Counted from the stretch's first letter, positions 25,604-37,900 are shown. The stretch is 64,000 nt of DNA from Chitinophagales bacterium (GCA_041392475.1 JAWKLZ010000001.1:3100001-3164000), one strand, 5' to 3'. Made by a program: numbers and translations. Notes: generated by a model not told the origin, from the sequence alone.

Positions 25604-26431
25604 ATGAATATTGAACAACACATAGCTATCCCCTTCACAATTTCTCCTACCAATCACTTTCTGATTGATGGACAATTGAATGACATTTTTACACGATACA
25701 TTTTAGATTCTGGAGCAGGAAAGTGTTGTTTAAGTCTCAGCAAAGCTACCGAACTTGATTTGGTAGTGGCAGAAAGTGGGCATACTGCTTCAGGTGTGGG
25801 AGAGGGTTATATGAATCGTTTTGAAGTAGTTGTACCCAAATTGTCAATTGGAGATTGGACAACCACAGATTTCGCAGCAGCAGGACTGGATTTATCTGCT
25901 ATGAATCAAGCTCTTGTAGGTATTGGCGCAACAGCAGTCGATGGTATCATTGGAGCAGATATCTTGCTGGAAAACGATGTGGTGATGGACTACCAACAAA
26001 TGCATTTGAGGATTGAAGGAAATAAAATAGGTTTTGAATGTATTAGAAGCAATCATGCGGTGGTAGAAGTGGAGCTAAATAACAACAACGAAAAATCGCT
26101 TTTCATCGTAGATACAGGAGCTGGTCAAACGTGTATTGATATTGAAAAAGCAGAAAGATGGGGTTTGACCTTAAAGGAATTAGAAGATAAAGCTACGGGT
26201 ATCGGCAGCACAAGTATGCCTATTTCTTCTGCAATGATTCCTAAAGTACGTTTCGGCAATTTCGATATTTTTGAATACAATATGACCATTATTGATCTTG
26301 CCCATGTCAATGAAGCATTTGCAGAAATTGGCACGAAGGAAGTTGATGCTATTATCGGCGCAGATGTGTTATTGAAGTATGAAGCTATTATTGACTGCAA
26401 AGATAAAATGCTGTATCTAAGAACACTGTAA
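25604..26431 (+). CDS. Two-lobed retropepsin-like aspartic protease
   Basis: A 275-aa protein made of two similar halves. Each half has an aspartic protease active-site loop, ILDSGAG (Asp35) and IVDTGAG (Asp170), exactly 135 residues apart. Each ends with the matching IIGADILL and IIGADVLL strand plus a closing hairpin (VVMDYQQMHLRI and AIIDCKDKMLYLR). Retropepsins normally work as dimers of one such lobe; here the dimer is fused in one chain, as in pepsin. No signal peptide is visible, so it is probably cytoplasmic. Substrates are unknown. Confidence 0.75.
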   Translation: MNIEQHIAIPFTISPTNHFLIDGQLNDIFTRYILDSGAGKCCLSLSKATELDLVVAESGHTASGVGEGYMNRFEVVVPKLSIGDWTTTDFAAAGLDLSAMNQALVGIGATAVDGIIGADILLENDVVMDYQQMHLRIEGNKIGFECIRSNHAVVEVELNNNNEKSLFIVDTGAGQTCIDIEKAERWGLTLKELEDKATGIGSTSMPISSAMIPKVRFGNFDIFEYNMTIIDLAHVNEAFAEIGTKEVDAIIGADVLLKYEAIIDCKDKMLYLRTL

Positions 26432-26460
26432 ATATTGTGGGATTGTTGAGTCACAGCCAA

Positions 26461-26481
26461 ATCCCGATTTTTTATCGGGAT
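26461..26481. terminator. Hairpin between convergent genes
   Basis: ATCCCGAT and ATCGGGAT form an 8-bp stem with a 5-T loop, 30 bases after the protease gene stop and upstream of the ychF 3' end. No T run follows, so termination is possible but weakly supported. Confidence 0.4.
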
Positions 26482-26553
26482 AGAATCATGTTTTGTTATA
26501 CGTGCCAACCATTTTACGATTTTATTATCCAACAATCCCACCATTTTTAAAAA

Positions 26554-27651
26554 CTACACATTGAACCTAAAGTGCATCACATCTCCATCAGCCACCACAT
26601 ATTCCTTCCCTTCCACTCTAAATTTACCCGCTTCTTTGACCGCTGACTCCGAGCCGTATGTTACATAATGTTCATAGCCAATCACCTCTGCTCGAATAAA
26701 TCCTTTTTCAAAATCGGTGTGAATTACAGCCGCTGCCTGTGGTGCTTTTGTTCCTTTTGTAATCGTCCATGCACGCACTTCTTTCACTCCTGCCGTGAAA
26801 TAAGTGATGAGATTCAATAAACGGTAACAAGACTGAATCAATTTGTTGATACCAGGTTCAGTCAAGCCCATTTCCTGCAAAAATTCCATGCGTTCCTCAT
26901 AGGTTTCCAACTGCATGATTTCTGATTCCATACCAGCCGAAATATACAATACCTCTGCTCCTTCATCTTTCACCGCTTCTTCAAGTGCTTTGGTATATTG
27001 ATTGCCCTCTACTGCCGAATCTTCATCTACATTGCAGACATACAAAATCGGCTTGTTGGTCAGCAAGTGTAAATCATTGAAAAAAGCACGAGCTTCTGGC
27101 TCCAAAGGAGCAGTTCTTGCAGATTGTCCTGTTTCGAGGTGCGCTTTATAGACCTGTAAAATATCAATACCTTTTTGCACATCTTTATCATTGGTTTTCA
27201 ATCTTTTCTGTAATTTTTCGATACGTTTTTCAACCGATTCTAAATCCTTCAATTGCAGTTCAATGTCAATGATCTCTTTGTCACGAATAGGGTCAATGCT
27301 GCCACTTACATGCACCACATTGTCGTCATCAAAACAGCGAATAACATGCACAATGGCATCTGTATCTCGGATATTCCCCAAAAACTGATTGCCCAAACCT
27401 TCTCCTTTGCTTGCGCCTGCTACCAAACCTGCAATGTCGACAATCTCTACTGTTGTTGGCACTACTCGCTGCGGGTTTACCAGTTCCTCCAATTTTGTCA
27501 TTCGCTCATCGGGTACATTCACCACACCTATGTTGGGTTCGATGGTTGCGAAAGGATAATTTGCAGCCAATGCCTCTGCATTAGACAAACAGTTGAACAA
27601 GGTTGATTTTCCGACATTCGGCAAGCCGACAATACCACATTTTAAAGCCAT
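26554..27651 (-). CDS. ychF: YchF/OLA1 family translation-associated ATPase
   Basis: A 365-aa TRAFAC-class P-loop protein. G1 is GLPNVGKSTLFNCL, G3 is DIAGLVAGASKGEGLG, and the G4 position reads NVDE in place of NKxD, the hallmark of this ATP-preferring family. The C-terminal TGS domain ends RFRVEGKEYVVADGDVMHFRFNV, also typical. YchF binds ribosomes and affects stress responses. Length equals the family norm. A run of about 480 gene-free bases lies upstream. Confidence 0.95.
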   Translation of the reverse strand: MALKCGIVGLPNVGKSTLFNCLSNAEALAANYPFATIEPNIGVVNVPDERMTKLEELVNPQRVVPTTVEIVDIAGLVAGASKGEGLGNQFLGNIRDTDAIVHVIRCFDDDNVVHVSGSIDPIRDKEIIDIELQLKDLESVEKRIEKLQKRLKTNDKDVQKGIDILQVYKAHLETGQSARTAPLEPEARAFFNDLHLLTNKPILYVCNVDEDSAVEGNQYTKALEEAVKDEGAEVLYISAGMESEIMQLETYEERMEFLQEMGLTEPGINKLIQSCYRLLNLITYFTAGVKEVRAWTITKGTKAPQAAAVIHTDFEKGFIRAEVIGYEHYVTYGSESAVKEAGKFRVEGKEYVVADGDVMHFRFNV

Positions 27652-28129
27652 AATTAATTACTCGTATTATTTTTAATTTTTTTGCGGCTGCAAAGGTATT
27701 GTTTATGGAATCAAAATGGAAATGAAAACGAAAATTAAAAACTCAATCATTTTTGTAGCACATTTCAATACTCTAATCACTATTATATTGACATGTTCGT
27801 CTATCAAATCAACATACAGTATGAATGTAGTCTTGATGTAGGTATATAGGCATCAATAACCGCTTTGATGTAGTCTTGATGTAGCCCTAAATGCAATAAA
27901 AAAACCCAATTTACTTATCATTGCAGATTGTTTGAAACCACATTTTTATTAGGTTATTTCTATTAAGCCTAATTTTAGTCGTTGTTACAATGATAAAATT
28001 TCACCAAATACCTTGCATAACATTTGTGTAGAAATTAAATAATAAATATCTTGTCGTACAAACTTTTACAGTATAAATTCAAAGCTCGAATCCAAACAAA
28101 ATTCACATATTATTAACAATACAAACATT
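27652..28129. other. Gene-free region with a direct repeat
   Basis: No ORF of note. ATGTAGTCTTGATGTAG occurs at 27825-27841 and 27868-27884, exactly 43 bases apart, and TTGATGTAG parts of it repeat inside each copy. The rest is AT-rich and presumably holds the promoters of ychF (left) and of the secreted protein at 28130 (right). No tRNA fold was found, although GCTCGAATCC near 28085 resembles a T-loop. Confidence 0.45.
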
Positions 28130-31100
28130 ATGACCAGAATTCTTACTTTTTTTTGCTTGACATTGCTCACCTGCTTCCAAATAGCACAAGCAGATGTGAC
28201 TGTCACTTTCAATGTAAACATGAATCACACCATTGTCAGTCCTAGTGGTGTATTTGTAGCAGGCGGAACTATTGGAGGTCCAGGAGCCAATCAATTGACT
28301 GACCCCGATATGGACGGTATTTACAGTGGCTCGGTAGTCGTTCCAGATAATGCCTTTGTTTACTATATTTTCACCAATGGCAACTGTGGTGATTATGCCT
28401 GTAAAGAAATCATTGAAGGACAAGCTTGTAGCGACCCCGGCAACTTCAATGACCGTTCATTTCAAGCAGGTACAACTGATATGGTTATCAATACTTGTTT
28501 TGGTGTATGTTCCACCACCACAAGTTGCCCGATGGTAGATGTAACCTTCAATGTCAACATGACAGGCGAAACTGTAGCTGCAAGTGGAGTTTACGTTACT
28601 GGAGGAGCAGCCTTTGGACAGCCTGGCGATATTCCATTATTAGACCCAGATGCAGACGGCATTTACTCTACAACTCTAAGCCTTCCAACAGATTTTAGAG
28701 ATTATTATACCTTCACCAATGGTCTTTGCCCAGATTACAGTTGTAAAGAGCAAGTCGGTGGACAGCTTTGTGCAAATCCTGGTCACTTCAATGACAGAGA
28801 CATCACAGTAGGGGCAGGTGATATGACAATTAACACTTGCTTTGGATTCTGCTCAACGGATGGCACTTGTCCCACTACCTATTCTGCAACCTTCCAAGTT
28901 GATATGACCAAAGAAGGCGCAAACCCTGCGGGCGTTTTTATGGGTACGAGCATTGACGGATGGACAGGAAATATTCAAATGACCGATCCCGATATGGACG
29001 GTATTTACAGCGTTACTATTGACGGGTTATCCAATGGTTTTTACGAATACAAATTTATCAATGGCCCAGGTTTTTGCTGCCAAGAATCCGTTCCCGATGC
29101 CTGCAATGTTGTATTGGGAAGTGGTTTCCAAAACCGTGGCGTAACTGTTTTCAATGGAGATGTAGTCATTCCTCCCGTTTGCTTTAATTTCTGTTCTCAA
29201 ACATGCCCTGAAACGGTAGATGTCACTTTCAGAGTCAATATGGCATTGGAAGACACCAACCCTGCAGGCGTTTTCATGGGTTCAAACCTCGATGGATGGA
29301 GTGGAAATATTGCAATGACCCAGTTGAATAATAGCGATATTTGGTATGTTACCATACCTTTGGCTCCTGGCGCTTACGAATACAAATTTATCAACGGCCC
29401 AGGTTTTTGCTGTCAAGAATCTGTTCCCGATGCCTGCAATGTTGTATTGGGAAGTGGTTTCCAAAACCGTGGTGTGACAGTTTCTGCTGGTGTTAGTGCG
29501 ATATCGCTCCCTGCTGTATGTTACAACACTTGTGATGTTTGCCCAAGAATAGGTTGTATGGATCCAACTGCTCACAATTTCAACCCCAGAGCAGAAATAC
29601 AAGTAGATGATGCCAATACTTTTTATTGGGATGATGTGAAATTTACAGATTTATCTTCTCCCTATTGTGATACAGAAGTAAAACACTTGGGTATCGCTGC
29701 TGAAACAGCATCTGCAATTAACTTAACCGTCAATACGGTGAATGCAACCACAATGGAAGTGATTATTGAATCAGCTAATGCAGATCCTGTTGATTTCTTA
29801 TTGGTGAATGGAGGAAGTGGCGCAACTATTTCTCCTGAAGATTTCTCTGTACCTGGTCAAATAAGAAGAACATTGACATGGGGTACACCACCTGCTAATA
29901 TAACTTTAAACATATTGTGGAGTAAGGCTTCATTTGGAGGAAACTGGCAGCTAAGCCCAGGAGATATCACTATTCCTTTTGGAATAGATTGCTCTTCTGT
30001 TGATTCTGAAACAACTACATCCAATTATTGTGAGACAGACGTAACACATTTTGGAGGTGACCCAGGTTCTCTGATTCATTTAACCATTACTAATGTTGAT
30101 GCGACTACAATGGAGGTGATTATTGAGTCAGCTGATGCAGATCCTGTTGATCTCTTAATAGTAAACGCAGGAAGTGGAGCAACTGTCTCTGCGGAAGATT
30201 TCTCTGTACCTGGTCAAATAAGAAGAACATTGACATGGGGTACGCCGCCTCCCACTAATGTTTCGCTAAACGTATTGTGGAGCAAGGTTTCATTTGGAGG
30301 AAACTGGCAATTGAGTCAAGGAGATATCATGGTTCCTTTTGCCGCAAGTTGTTCACCTGGTGGTTCTGGAACAGCTACACCTGATTACTGTAATACAGAA
30401 GTAACACATTTTGCAGGTGACCCGCCTTCTAGGATTCGTTTAACCATTTCTAATGTTGATGCATCGACAATGGAAGTTATCATTGAATCAGCTGACGCAG
30501 ATCCTGTTGATCTCTTAATAGTGAATGGAGGAAGTGGCGCAACCATCTCTGCAGAAGATTTCTCTGTTCCTGGTCAAATAAGAAGAACATTGACTTGGGG
30601 TACGCCCCCAGCTAATGTTTCGCTAAACCTATTGTGGAGCAAGGTTTCATTTGGAGGAAACTGGCAATTAGGCGTAGGAGATATCACTGTTCCTTTTGAT
30701 GCAGATTGCTCCTCAGCAGGCCCTATCCCATTGGATCTTCCCCTAACCTTTGACGATTCCAATATTAATTACAACCTTCTTGATTTTGCAGGAGCTATAT
30801 CCCAAATTGTTGTAGATCCTACCAACCCTACCAACATGGTTGTAGAAACGTCAAAAGTTGCTCCTGCTCTATCTTTTGCAGGAACTATTGCTGGTGCAAA
30901 TGGACTGGCTACTCCTATTCCATTTACAGCAAATAGCACCAAAATGACTGTTCGTGTTTGGTCTCCATCCGTAGGAATTCCAGTGCTTTTGAAGGTAGAA
31001 AATTCAGCCAATGGCGGTATCAGCTCAGAAGTTATCGCAGTTACCACTGTAGCGAAGGCATGGGAAACATTGGAATTTGATTTCAGTAACGGCGCACCTG

Positions 31101-31798
31101 CACTCAACACCAATAACATCTATGATAAGGTTGTCATTTTCTTCGACTTTGGAACTACTTATACAAGCAGTTGTGAAACTTGTTACGATGGTATTCAAAA
31201 TGGAGATGAAACAGGTATTGATTGTGGTGGCACTAACCCAAATTGTATTGCTTGTACAAGCATCGTTGTGAACCAAGTGATAGGCATTTCTCCATACAAT
31301 GCTTTAGGAACAGGTTCTATCTTTGTAACCGTAACAGCAGGTTCGCCAGACTGCAACTTGACTTATTCATGGACTGGTCCTGGTGGTTACACTGCTTCTA
31401 CTGAAGATGCAACAGGTATCACAGTAGCAGGAGATTATACCCTCACTGCAACAGGTTGTAATGGCAATACAGCTTCGGTAACTGTTCCTGTAACCACACG
31501 CCCAACAGGAAGAGGTAGAAAAGCATCCATCGTTTCAGATGCTATTTTCAATGTTACTCCAAACCCATTTACCCAAGAAACATTGATTAGCTTCAATGTC
31601 GCCATTGAAGGAGAGGTAAGTTTGAACGTATATGACATTGCAGGCAGAAACATAGCCACACTCTTCAACGGCAGTGTAGAAGCAGAACAAAACTACCAAT
31701 TCCAATTCGGTAAAAATTTACCTGTCGGAACATATATTGCAGCTTTGACAGCCGCTTCTGGTGATGTGAGACACATCAAATTGGTATTGACCCACTAA
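28130..31798 (+). CDS. Secreted multidomain protein, T9SS type A
   Basis: A 1222-aa exported protein. The signal peptide is residues 1-20 (ILTFFCLTLLTCFQIAQA). Four cysteine-bearing beta domains of about 110 residues follow (VTFNVNM...DPDMDGIYS...GDYACKE), resembling starch-binding or glycan-binding folds. Then come three tandem copies of about 120 residues (TMEVIIES...SVPGQIRRTLTWGTPP...FGGNWQL), one carbohydrate-binding-like module, a short Cys/Gly motif (DGIQNGDETGIDCGG) and an Ig-like domain (CNLTYSWTGPGGY). The C terminus, NVTPNPFTQE to YIAALTAASGDVRHIKLVL, is a T9SS type A sorting domain. Probably a cell-surface or released glycan-binding protein. A terminator follows. Confidence 0.85.
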   Translation: MTRILTFFCLTLLTCFQIAQADVTVTFNVNMNHTIVSPSGVFVAGGTIGGPGANQLTDPDMDGIYSGSVVVPDNAFVYYIFTNGNCGDYACKEIIEGQACSDPGNFNDRSFQAGTTDMVINTCFGVCSTTTSCPMVDVTFNVNMTGETVAASGVYVTGGAAFGQPGDIPLLDPDADGIYSTTLSLPTDFRDYYTFTNGLCPDYSCKEQVGGQLCANPGHFNDRDITVGAGDMTINTCFGFCSTDGTCPTTYSATFQVDMTKEGANPAGVFMGTSIDGWTGNIQMTDPDMDGIYSVTIDGLSNGFYEYKFINGPGFCCQESVPDACNVVLGSGFQNRGVTVFNGDVVIPPVCFNFCSQTCPETVDVTFRVNMALEDTNPAGVFMGSNLDGWSGNIAMTQLNNSDIWYVTIPLAPGAYEYKFINGPGFCCQESVPDACNVVLGSGFQNRGVTVSAGVSAISLPAVCYNTCDVCPRIGCMDPTAHNFNPRAEIQVDDANTFYWDDVKFTDLSSPYCDTEVKHLGIAAETASAINLTVNTVNATTMEVIIESANADPVDFLLVNGGSGATISPEDFSVPGQIRRTLTWGTPPANITLNILWSKASFGGNWQLSPGDITIPFGIDCSSVDSETTTSNYCETDVTHFGGDPGSLIHLTITNVDATTMEVIIESADADPVDLLIVNAGSGATVSAEDFSVPGQIRRTLTWGTPPPTNVSLNVLWSKVSFGGNWQLSQGDIMVPFAASCSPGGSGTATPDYCNTEVTHFAGDPPSRIRLTISNVDASTMEVIIESADADPVDLLIVNGGSGATISAEDFSVPGQIRRTLTWGTPPANVSLNLLWSKVSFGGNWQLGVGDITVPFDADCSSAGPIPLDLPLTFDDSNINYNLLDFAGAISQIVVDPTNPTNMVVETSKVAPALSFAGTIAGANGLATPIPFTANSTKMTVRVWSPSVGIPVLLKVENSANGGISSEVIAVTTVAKAWETLEFDFSNGAPALNTNNIYDKVVIFFDFGTTYTSSCETCYDGIQNGDETGIDCGGTNPNCIACTSIVVNQVIGISPYNALGTGSIFVTVTAGSPDCNLTYSWTGPGGYTASTEDATGITVAGDYTLTATGCNGNTASVTVPVTTRPTGRGRKASIVSDAIFNVTPNPFTQETLISFNVAIEGEVSLNVYDIAGRNIATLFNGSVEAEQNYQFQFGKNLPVGTYIAALTAASGDVRHIKLVLTH
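29041..29480 (+). repeat. Near-identical 100-bp coding repeats
   Basis: About 100 bases from 29041 recur at 29374 with only a few changes (encoding EYKFINGPGFCCQESVPDAC), offset by 333 bases or exactly 111 codons. This shows a recent in-frame domain duplication. Confidence 0.75.
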
Positions 31799-31875
31799 AA
31801 ATCCAATTCAAACTCAGGCTCTATATCATATATGAACTTGAGTTTGAATCTTTGATTTTATACTTAAATTGACCT

Positions 31876-31912
31876 AAAAACCCTTCTTTCCATTTGAGAG
31901 AAGGGTTTTTTA
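31876..31912 (+). terminator. Rho-independent terminator after T9SS gene
   Basis: A perfect 12-bp stem, AAAAACCCTTCT paired with AGAAGGGTTTTT, has an 11-base loop and a T-rich end. It lies 77 bases after the stop codon at 31798. Confidence 0.85.
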
Positions 31913-31985
31913 TAAAAAGATTTATTGTACTTATTTTTAACATATTTAGCCATATTCAAACATAGTGACTGCAAATAGAATCATC

Positions 31986-34900
31986 ATGAAAAAATACATA
32001 CTCGAAGCATTGTCGTTTTTCCTTTTTATAAAAAACAAAGCAAAAAAGATACATCCATTGTGGGATTTTACGAAAGCAGCCACCTTTCTTATTTTCTTCA
32101 ATACTCTCCCAATTTCAGCTCAATTTCAACTCAACGGAAACACAACCAGCTTAGGTGGAGATTGTTACCGTTTGACCGATACCTTCAATTGGGAACTGAG
32201 TTCCCTGTTTAGTACTAACCAGATTGACCTCAATCAATCCTTTGAAATTCAAACCGAAATGCTCTTTGGAGTCAAAGATGGAGCAGATGGAATGACCTTC
32301 TTATTGCAGTCGCAAGGAAACACCGCTTTAGGTCTTGGAGGAGGAGGAATAGGTTATGAAACCATCACTCCTTCTGTCATTGTAGAATTTGATACCTACC
32401 AAAACAACAGTGCAGGAGAAGGACTCAACAACGATCCCGTACAAGACCACGTTGCCGTTTTGACCAATGGATCTCCCATACATACTGGTACAAACTATAC
32501 CACCGTAGGCAATATCGAAGATCTTACCTACCATGATGTAAGAATCATTTGGAATGCCGCTTCCACCAACCTGCTCGTTTATCTCGATTGTGTGGAAGTC
32601 ATCAACTACACGAATGACATTGTAACCAATATTTTTGGAGGCAGTGGTAATGTTTATTGGGGATTTACCGCCAGCACAGGAGGACAAAACAACCGACACG
32701 AAGTTTGTATTATATCCACTAATTTTTTCGATCCATTAGAAGACCAAATAATCTGTGATGGCGAAACCATTGCCATAGGGTTAGATGATATTCCCACCTA
32801 TACATACAGTTGGACACCCACTACAGGCTTAGACAATGCCGCCATCTCCAATCCAATGGCCTCTCCAACTACCACCACCAATTATATCCTCAACATTACA
32901 GATGACTGTGGAAATGTACGTACAGACGATGTGACCGTAACTGTTACCCCTAAACCAGTCATCACTCTAAGCAATCAAGCCATTTTATGCCCCAGTGAAT
33001 CGTTCGTCACTTTGGATGCAACAATTGCAGGAGGTTCTTATGTATGGTCAACAAACGCCGTCACCCCCAGTATAAATGCCACGAGTGTAGGAGTTTACAC
33101 TGTAACAGTTAGCGATGCAGGTGGATGCACCAACACCCAAGCCGTTACAGTTACGATGCCCGACATTTCTATGGATTTGGGACTGAATCAAACACTTTGT
33201 CAAAACGAAACCATTACTTTAGACGCTACTCCAACGGGAACAGATGTAGCTGCCCCCACTTATTTATGGTCAGATAGCTCGACCGATCCCACTTTAGTAG
33301 TTAGCACACAAGGCACCTATACCGTCAATGTAACCAATGGATCATGTGTTTTGACCGATGCAATTACGATACTATACAATCCTCTACCCAATTTCGATTT
33401 AGGTGCAAATCTAACGCTATGCCCTAGTGAAACCGCCACACTCAATGCTACTCCAACAGGCGGCACTGCACCAACCTACCTTTGGCAAGACGCATCCACA
33501 AATGCAACGTTTACAGTAACAACAGCAGGCACTTACACTGTCACAGTCACGGATTTGGGTTGTAGCAAAACCGACCAGATTACTGTCACTTACAACCAAT
33601 TACCCAATGTGGATTTAGGAGGTGACCAAACATTTTGTATTGGCAATGTCGAAACATTATCAGCTGTTCCCTCCAATGCAGTTGCACCAACCTACGAATG
33701 GCAAGACGGTTCAACCAATCCTACCTTCGATGTAAGTGTGGCAGGAACGTATGCTGTCACTGTTACCGACCAAGGTTGTGTTTCAACAGACCAAGTAGAA
33801 ATTACCTTCAATGCCAATCCAGGACTTAACTTTGGCCCCGATTTCACAGTTTGTGGTACCTCAACTGTAGTATTGAATCCTTTGAGTGCCGACTCTTTTG
33901 TTTGGCAGGATGGTTCAACAAATCCTTCTTATACTGTCGAATTTCCAGGAGGCACCTATTCTGTTACCGTTACTGTCAATGGCTGTCAGGCTTCTGATGA
34001 AATCAACATTGATTATGCTCCTATTCCCCCCATTGACTTAGGTCCTGATGTAACAATTTGTCAAGATCAAAGTTATACCATCAATGCTCCCTTTTCTGAT
34101 TCCTATGAATGGCAAGATGGCTCGACCAATTCAACCTTTACGGCTACTCAAACTGGACTGTACACCGTAGAAATAACTATTGGCGATTGCAGCAATACCG
34201 ATGATATTATGGTCAATGTCACTCCCCTTCCCAATGTCAATTTAGGTCCAGATGTGACCCTTTGTGAAGGTGAAACACTGACCCTTGCAGCACCCGCAGG
34301 AGCAAGTTATCAATGGCAAGATGGTTCAGTCAATTCTACTTTTACAGTGACGCAAGCAGGCACTTATAGCGTGATTGCTACTGCAAATGGTTGTAGCAAT
34401 TCAGATGAAATCACGGTAAATTATACTTCGCTGCCTGTACTCGATTTGGGCGCAGACATCACACTTTGTGAAGGTGAAACTACCACACTAACTGCTCCAA
34501 TTGCAGATACTTACCAATGGCAAAATGGTGCGACCATCATTTCTACCACTTCAAGTATTGAAGTAAGTGAAGCGGGTATTTATAGCCTTATGATTACAAG
34601 CAACAATTGCAGTAGTTCAGACCAAATTGAAGTAGTTTACAATACTTTGCCAAGCATTGACTTAGGTGAAGATGTAACCCTTTGTGAAGGCCAAACCACC
34701 ACTTTGGCTGCTCCAACGGCTGATAGTTACGAGTGGCAAGATGGTTCGACCAATCCTACTTTTCAAGTGAGCCAAGCAGGTATATACAGTGTCACGATTA
34801 CGACCAACAATTGCAGCAGTTCAGACCAAATTGAAGCTTTTTACAATCTTTTACCCGACATCAGTTTGGGTGAAAATCTAACCCTTTGTGAAGGAGAAAG

Positions 34901-37900
34901 CACTACTTTGGATGCTACTCCCGACAATTCGGCCGACTTAGGCACAATTACTTATGAGTGGCAAGACGGTTCAACCAACCCAACTTTTGCAGTAGGCGAA
35001 AGCGGTACTTTTTCGGTAACAGTTACCTCTAACGGTTGCCAAAGTACAGACAATGTTACCATCAATTTCGATACGCTTCCTTCCATTGATTTGGGCGAAG
35101 ATCAAACACTTTGTGAAGGGGAAACGCTGATATTGAACGCTACTTTGGTAGGAGGTATATATGAATGGCAAGATGGCTCAACCAATCCTACTTTTGAAGT
35201 GAGCGAAGCAGGCACTTATTCGGTTGTCGTTACACTAAATTCTTGCATTTTAGAAGGCAGTATTATCATTGATTACCAAGCTCTTCCCATTTTTGACTTG
35301 GGCGCAGACCAAACGATTTGTGAAGGAGAAACACTTACTTTGGATGCAACGACTGCAAATGCAACTTATGAATGGCAGGATGGTTCGACCAATCCTACTT
35401 TTGAAGTCAGCGAAACAGGTGATTTTGAGGTGATGGTTACTGCAAATGGATGTACTTCAACGGATATTGTGAGTATCTCCGTTACTCCATTGCCTATCTT
35501 CAATTTAGGGGCAGATATTACCCTTTGTGAAGGCCAAACGACTACACTGGATGCTACTCCTGACAATGCGGCTTCCTTCAATAACATCACCTACGAATGG
35601 CAAGATGGCTCGACCAATCCTACTTTTGAATCAACACAATCAGGTACTTATACAGTGATTGTTACAGCGGATAACTGCGTAAGTAGTGATGAAATTGTGG
35701 TAACAGTGGATGCAGCAGGCATCATAGATTTGGGAACAGATTTGACATTGTGCGAAGGCGAAACTTTTACCTTGGATGCCACAACACCCAATGCAACCTA
35801 CGAATGGCAGGACGGTTCGACCAATCCTACGTTTGAAGTAATACAGGCAGGTAGCTATTCGGTGACTGTGAATACAGATGGTTGTTTGTTGTTGGGCAGT
35901 ATTGATGTCACCTATTCACCACAACCTGCAATTGACTTGGGCGTAAATCAAACCTTGTGCGAAGGCGAAACCCTTACACTCAACGCTACAATTCCCAATG
36001 CGACCTACGAATGGCAAGATGGTTCGACCAATCCGACTTTTGAAGTGACACAATCGGGTACTTATTCTGTTATTGTTTCGGTCAATAACTGCTTGGTCAG
36101 TGATGACATTGAAGTAATTGTCAATCCATTGCCTATAATTGATTTAGGCGCAGATGTCACCGTTTGCGAAGGTGAAACTACAACGCTTACTGCTCCGATT
36201 GCAGACAGCTACCTTTGGAACAATAATATGACGACTCGCAGCATTGTGGTCAATCAAGCAGGTATTTACAGCGTGACAGCAACGACCAACAATTGTAGCA
36301 GTTCGGATGAAATTGAGGTTTTTGTGAACCCAGCTCCTGCAGTAAATTTAGGTGGAGATGTGACGCTTTGTGAAGGTGAAAATTTTACCTTAGACGCTAC
36401 TTTTGCGGGGGCAACGTATGAATGGCAAGATGGTTCGACCAATCCGACCTTCAATGTAAGCGAAGCGGGCACATATTCGGTGATTGTTTCGGTGGGCGAT
36501 TGCAGCAGTTCAGATGAGATTGTGATTAATTTTGACAATGCTGGAACGGTAAATTTGGGTGCGGATGCTACACTTTGCGAGGGTGAAACACTTCAATTGA
36601 ATGCTACAACGCCCAATGCGACTTATGAATGGCAAGATGGCTCGACCAATCCGACCTTCAATGTGAATCAAGCAGGTACATATTCGGTAACGGTTACGAT
36701 TGCAGGCGGTTGCATTTTGTTAGGCAGTATTGATGTGGCATATTCGCCACAACCTACGGTGGATTTGGGCGCAGATTTGGTATTTTGTGAAGGTGAAAGC
36801 AGAATTTTGGATGCAACTATTGGAGGGGCAACTTATGAATGGCAGGATGGCTCTACGAATCCAACATTTGAAGTGACAGCCTCGGGTGTATATGAGGTGG
36901 TTGTTTCGGTTGGAAATTGCAGTGCGAGTGATGGAGTCACTGCAAATGTAACATCTTTACCTATCGTAGATTTGGGCGCAGATTTGGAACTTTGCGAAGG
37001 TGACACGGCTACCCTGACTGCTGCTAATGCAGACACTTATCTTTGGAACAATAACGAAACGACTTCAAGCATTGAAGTGGCGCAATCGGGTATTTATACA
37101 GTGACGGCTTCGACTGATGGTTGCAGCAGTTCGGACGAAATTGCAGTGGTTTTCAATGCACTTCCTGTGGTCAATTTGGGAGCGGATTTGAATATTTGTA
37201 GTGGAGAAACGGTGACTTTGGATGCGACTTTTGAAGGGGCAACTTACGAATGGCAAGATGGTTCTACCAATCCAACTTTTGAAGTGACCTTGGCGGGAAC
37301 GTACTCTGTGATAGTGACTACAAACGGTTGTAGTAGTTCGGATGAGGTAGTTATCAATTTTGACGATGCGGGAACAGTCGATTTAGGAGCTGATGCTACA
37401 CTTTGCGAGGGGGAAACCTTGGTCTTGGATGCGACTACAGCAAATGCAGCGTATGAATGGCAAGATGGCTCGGTGAATCCTACTTTTGAAGTGACGGCTT
37501 CGGGGATTTATTCAGTGACCGTCAGCATTGGAGCGTGTGAATTGGTGGGCAGCATTGAAGTGGATTATGTACCGCAACCTTCAGTGGATTTGGGCGCAGA
37601 TTTGGCATTTTGCGAAGGAGAAACGACTACATTGGATGCAACTTTTGCTGGGGCAACTTACGAATGGCAAGATGGTTCAATCAATCCGACTTTTGAAGTA
37701 ACAGCTTCAGGTATATATGCGGTAACGGTAACGGTGGGAAATTGTGTGGCAACGGATGAATTGACTGCAATGGCTTCGGCGGTTCCTACGGTGGATTTGG
37801 GTGAGGATGTTTCACTTTGTGGAGTGGAGAATTTCCCTTTGGTTGCACCAATAGCGGATGCGTATATTTGGAGTACTGGCGATACAAATGGTAGTATTGA

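Noticed and set aside
28070..28100. T-loop-like GCTCGAATCC suggesting a tRNA
   Set aside because: No acceptor stem, anticodon arm or CCA end could be folded around it.
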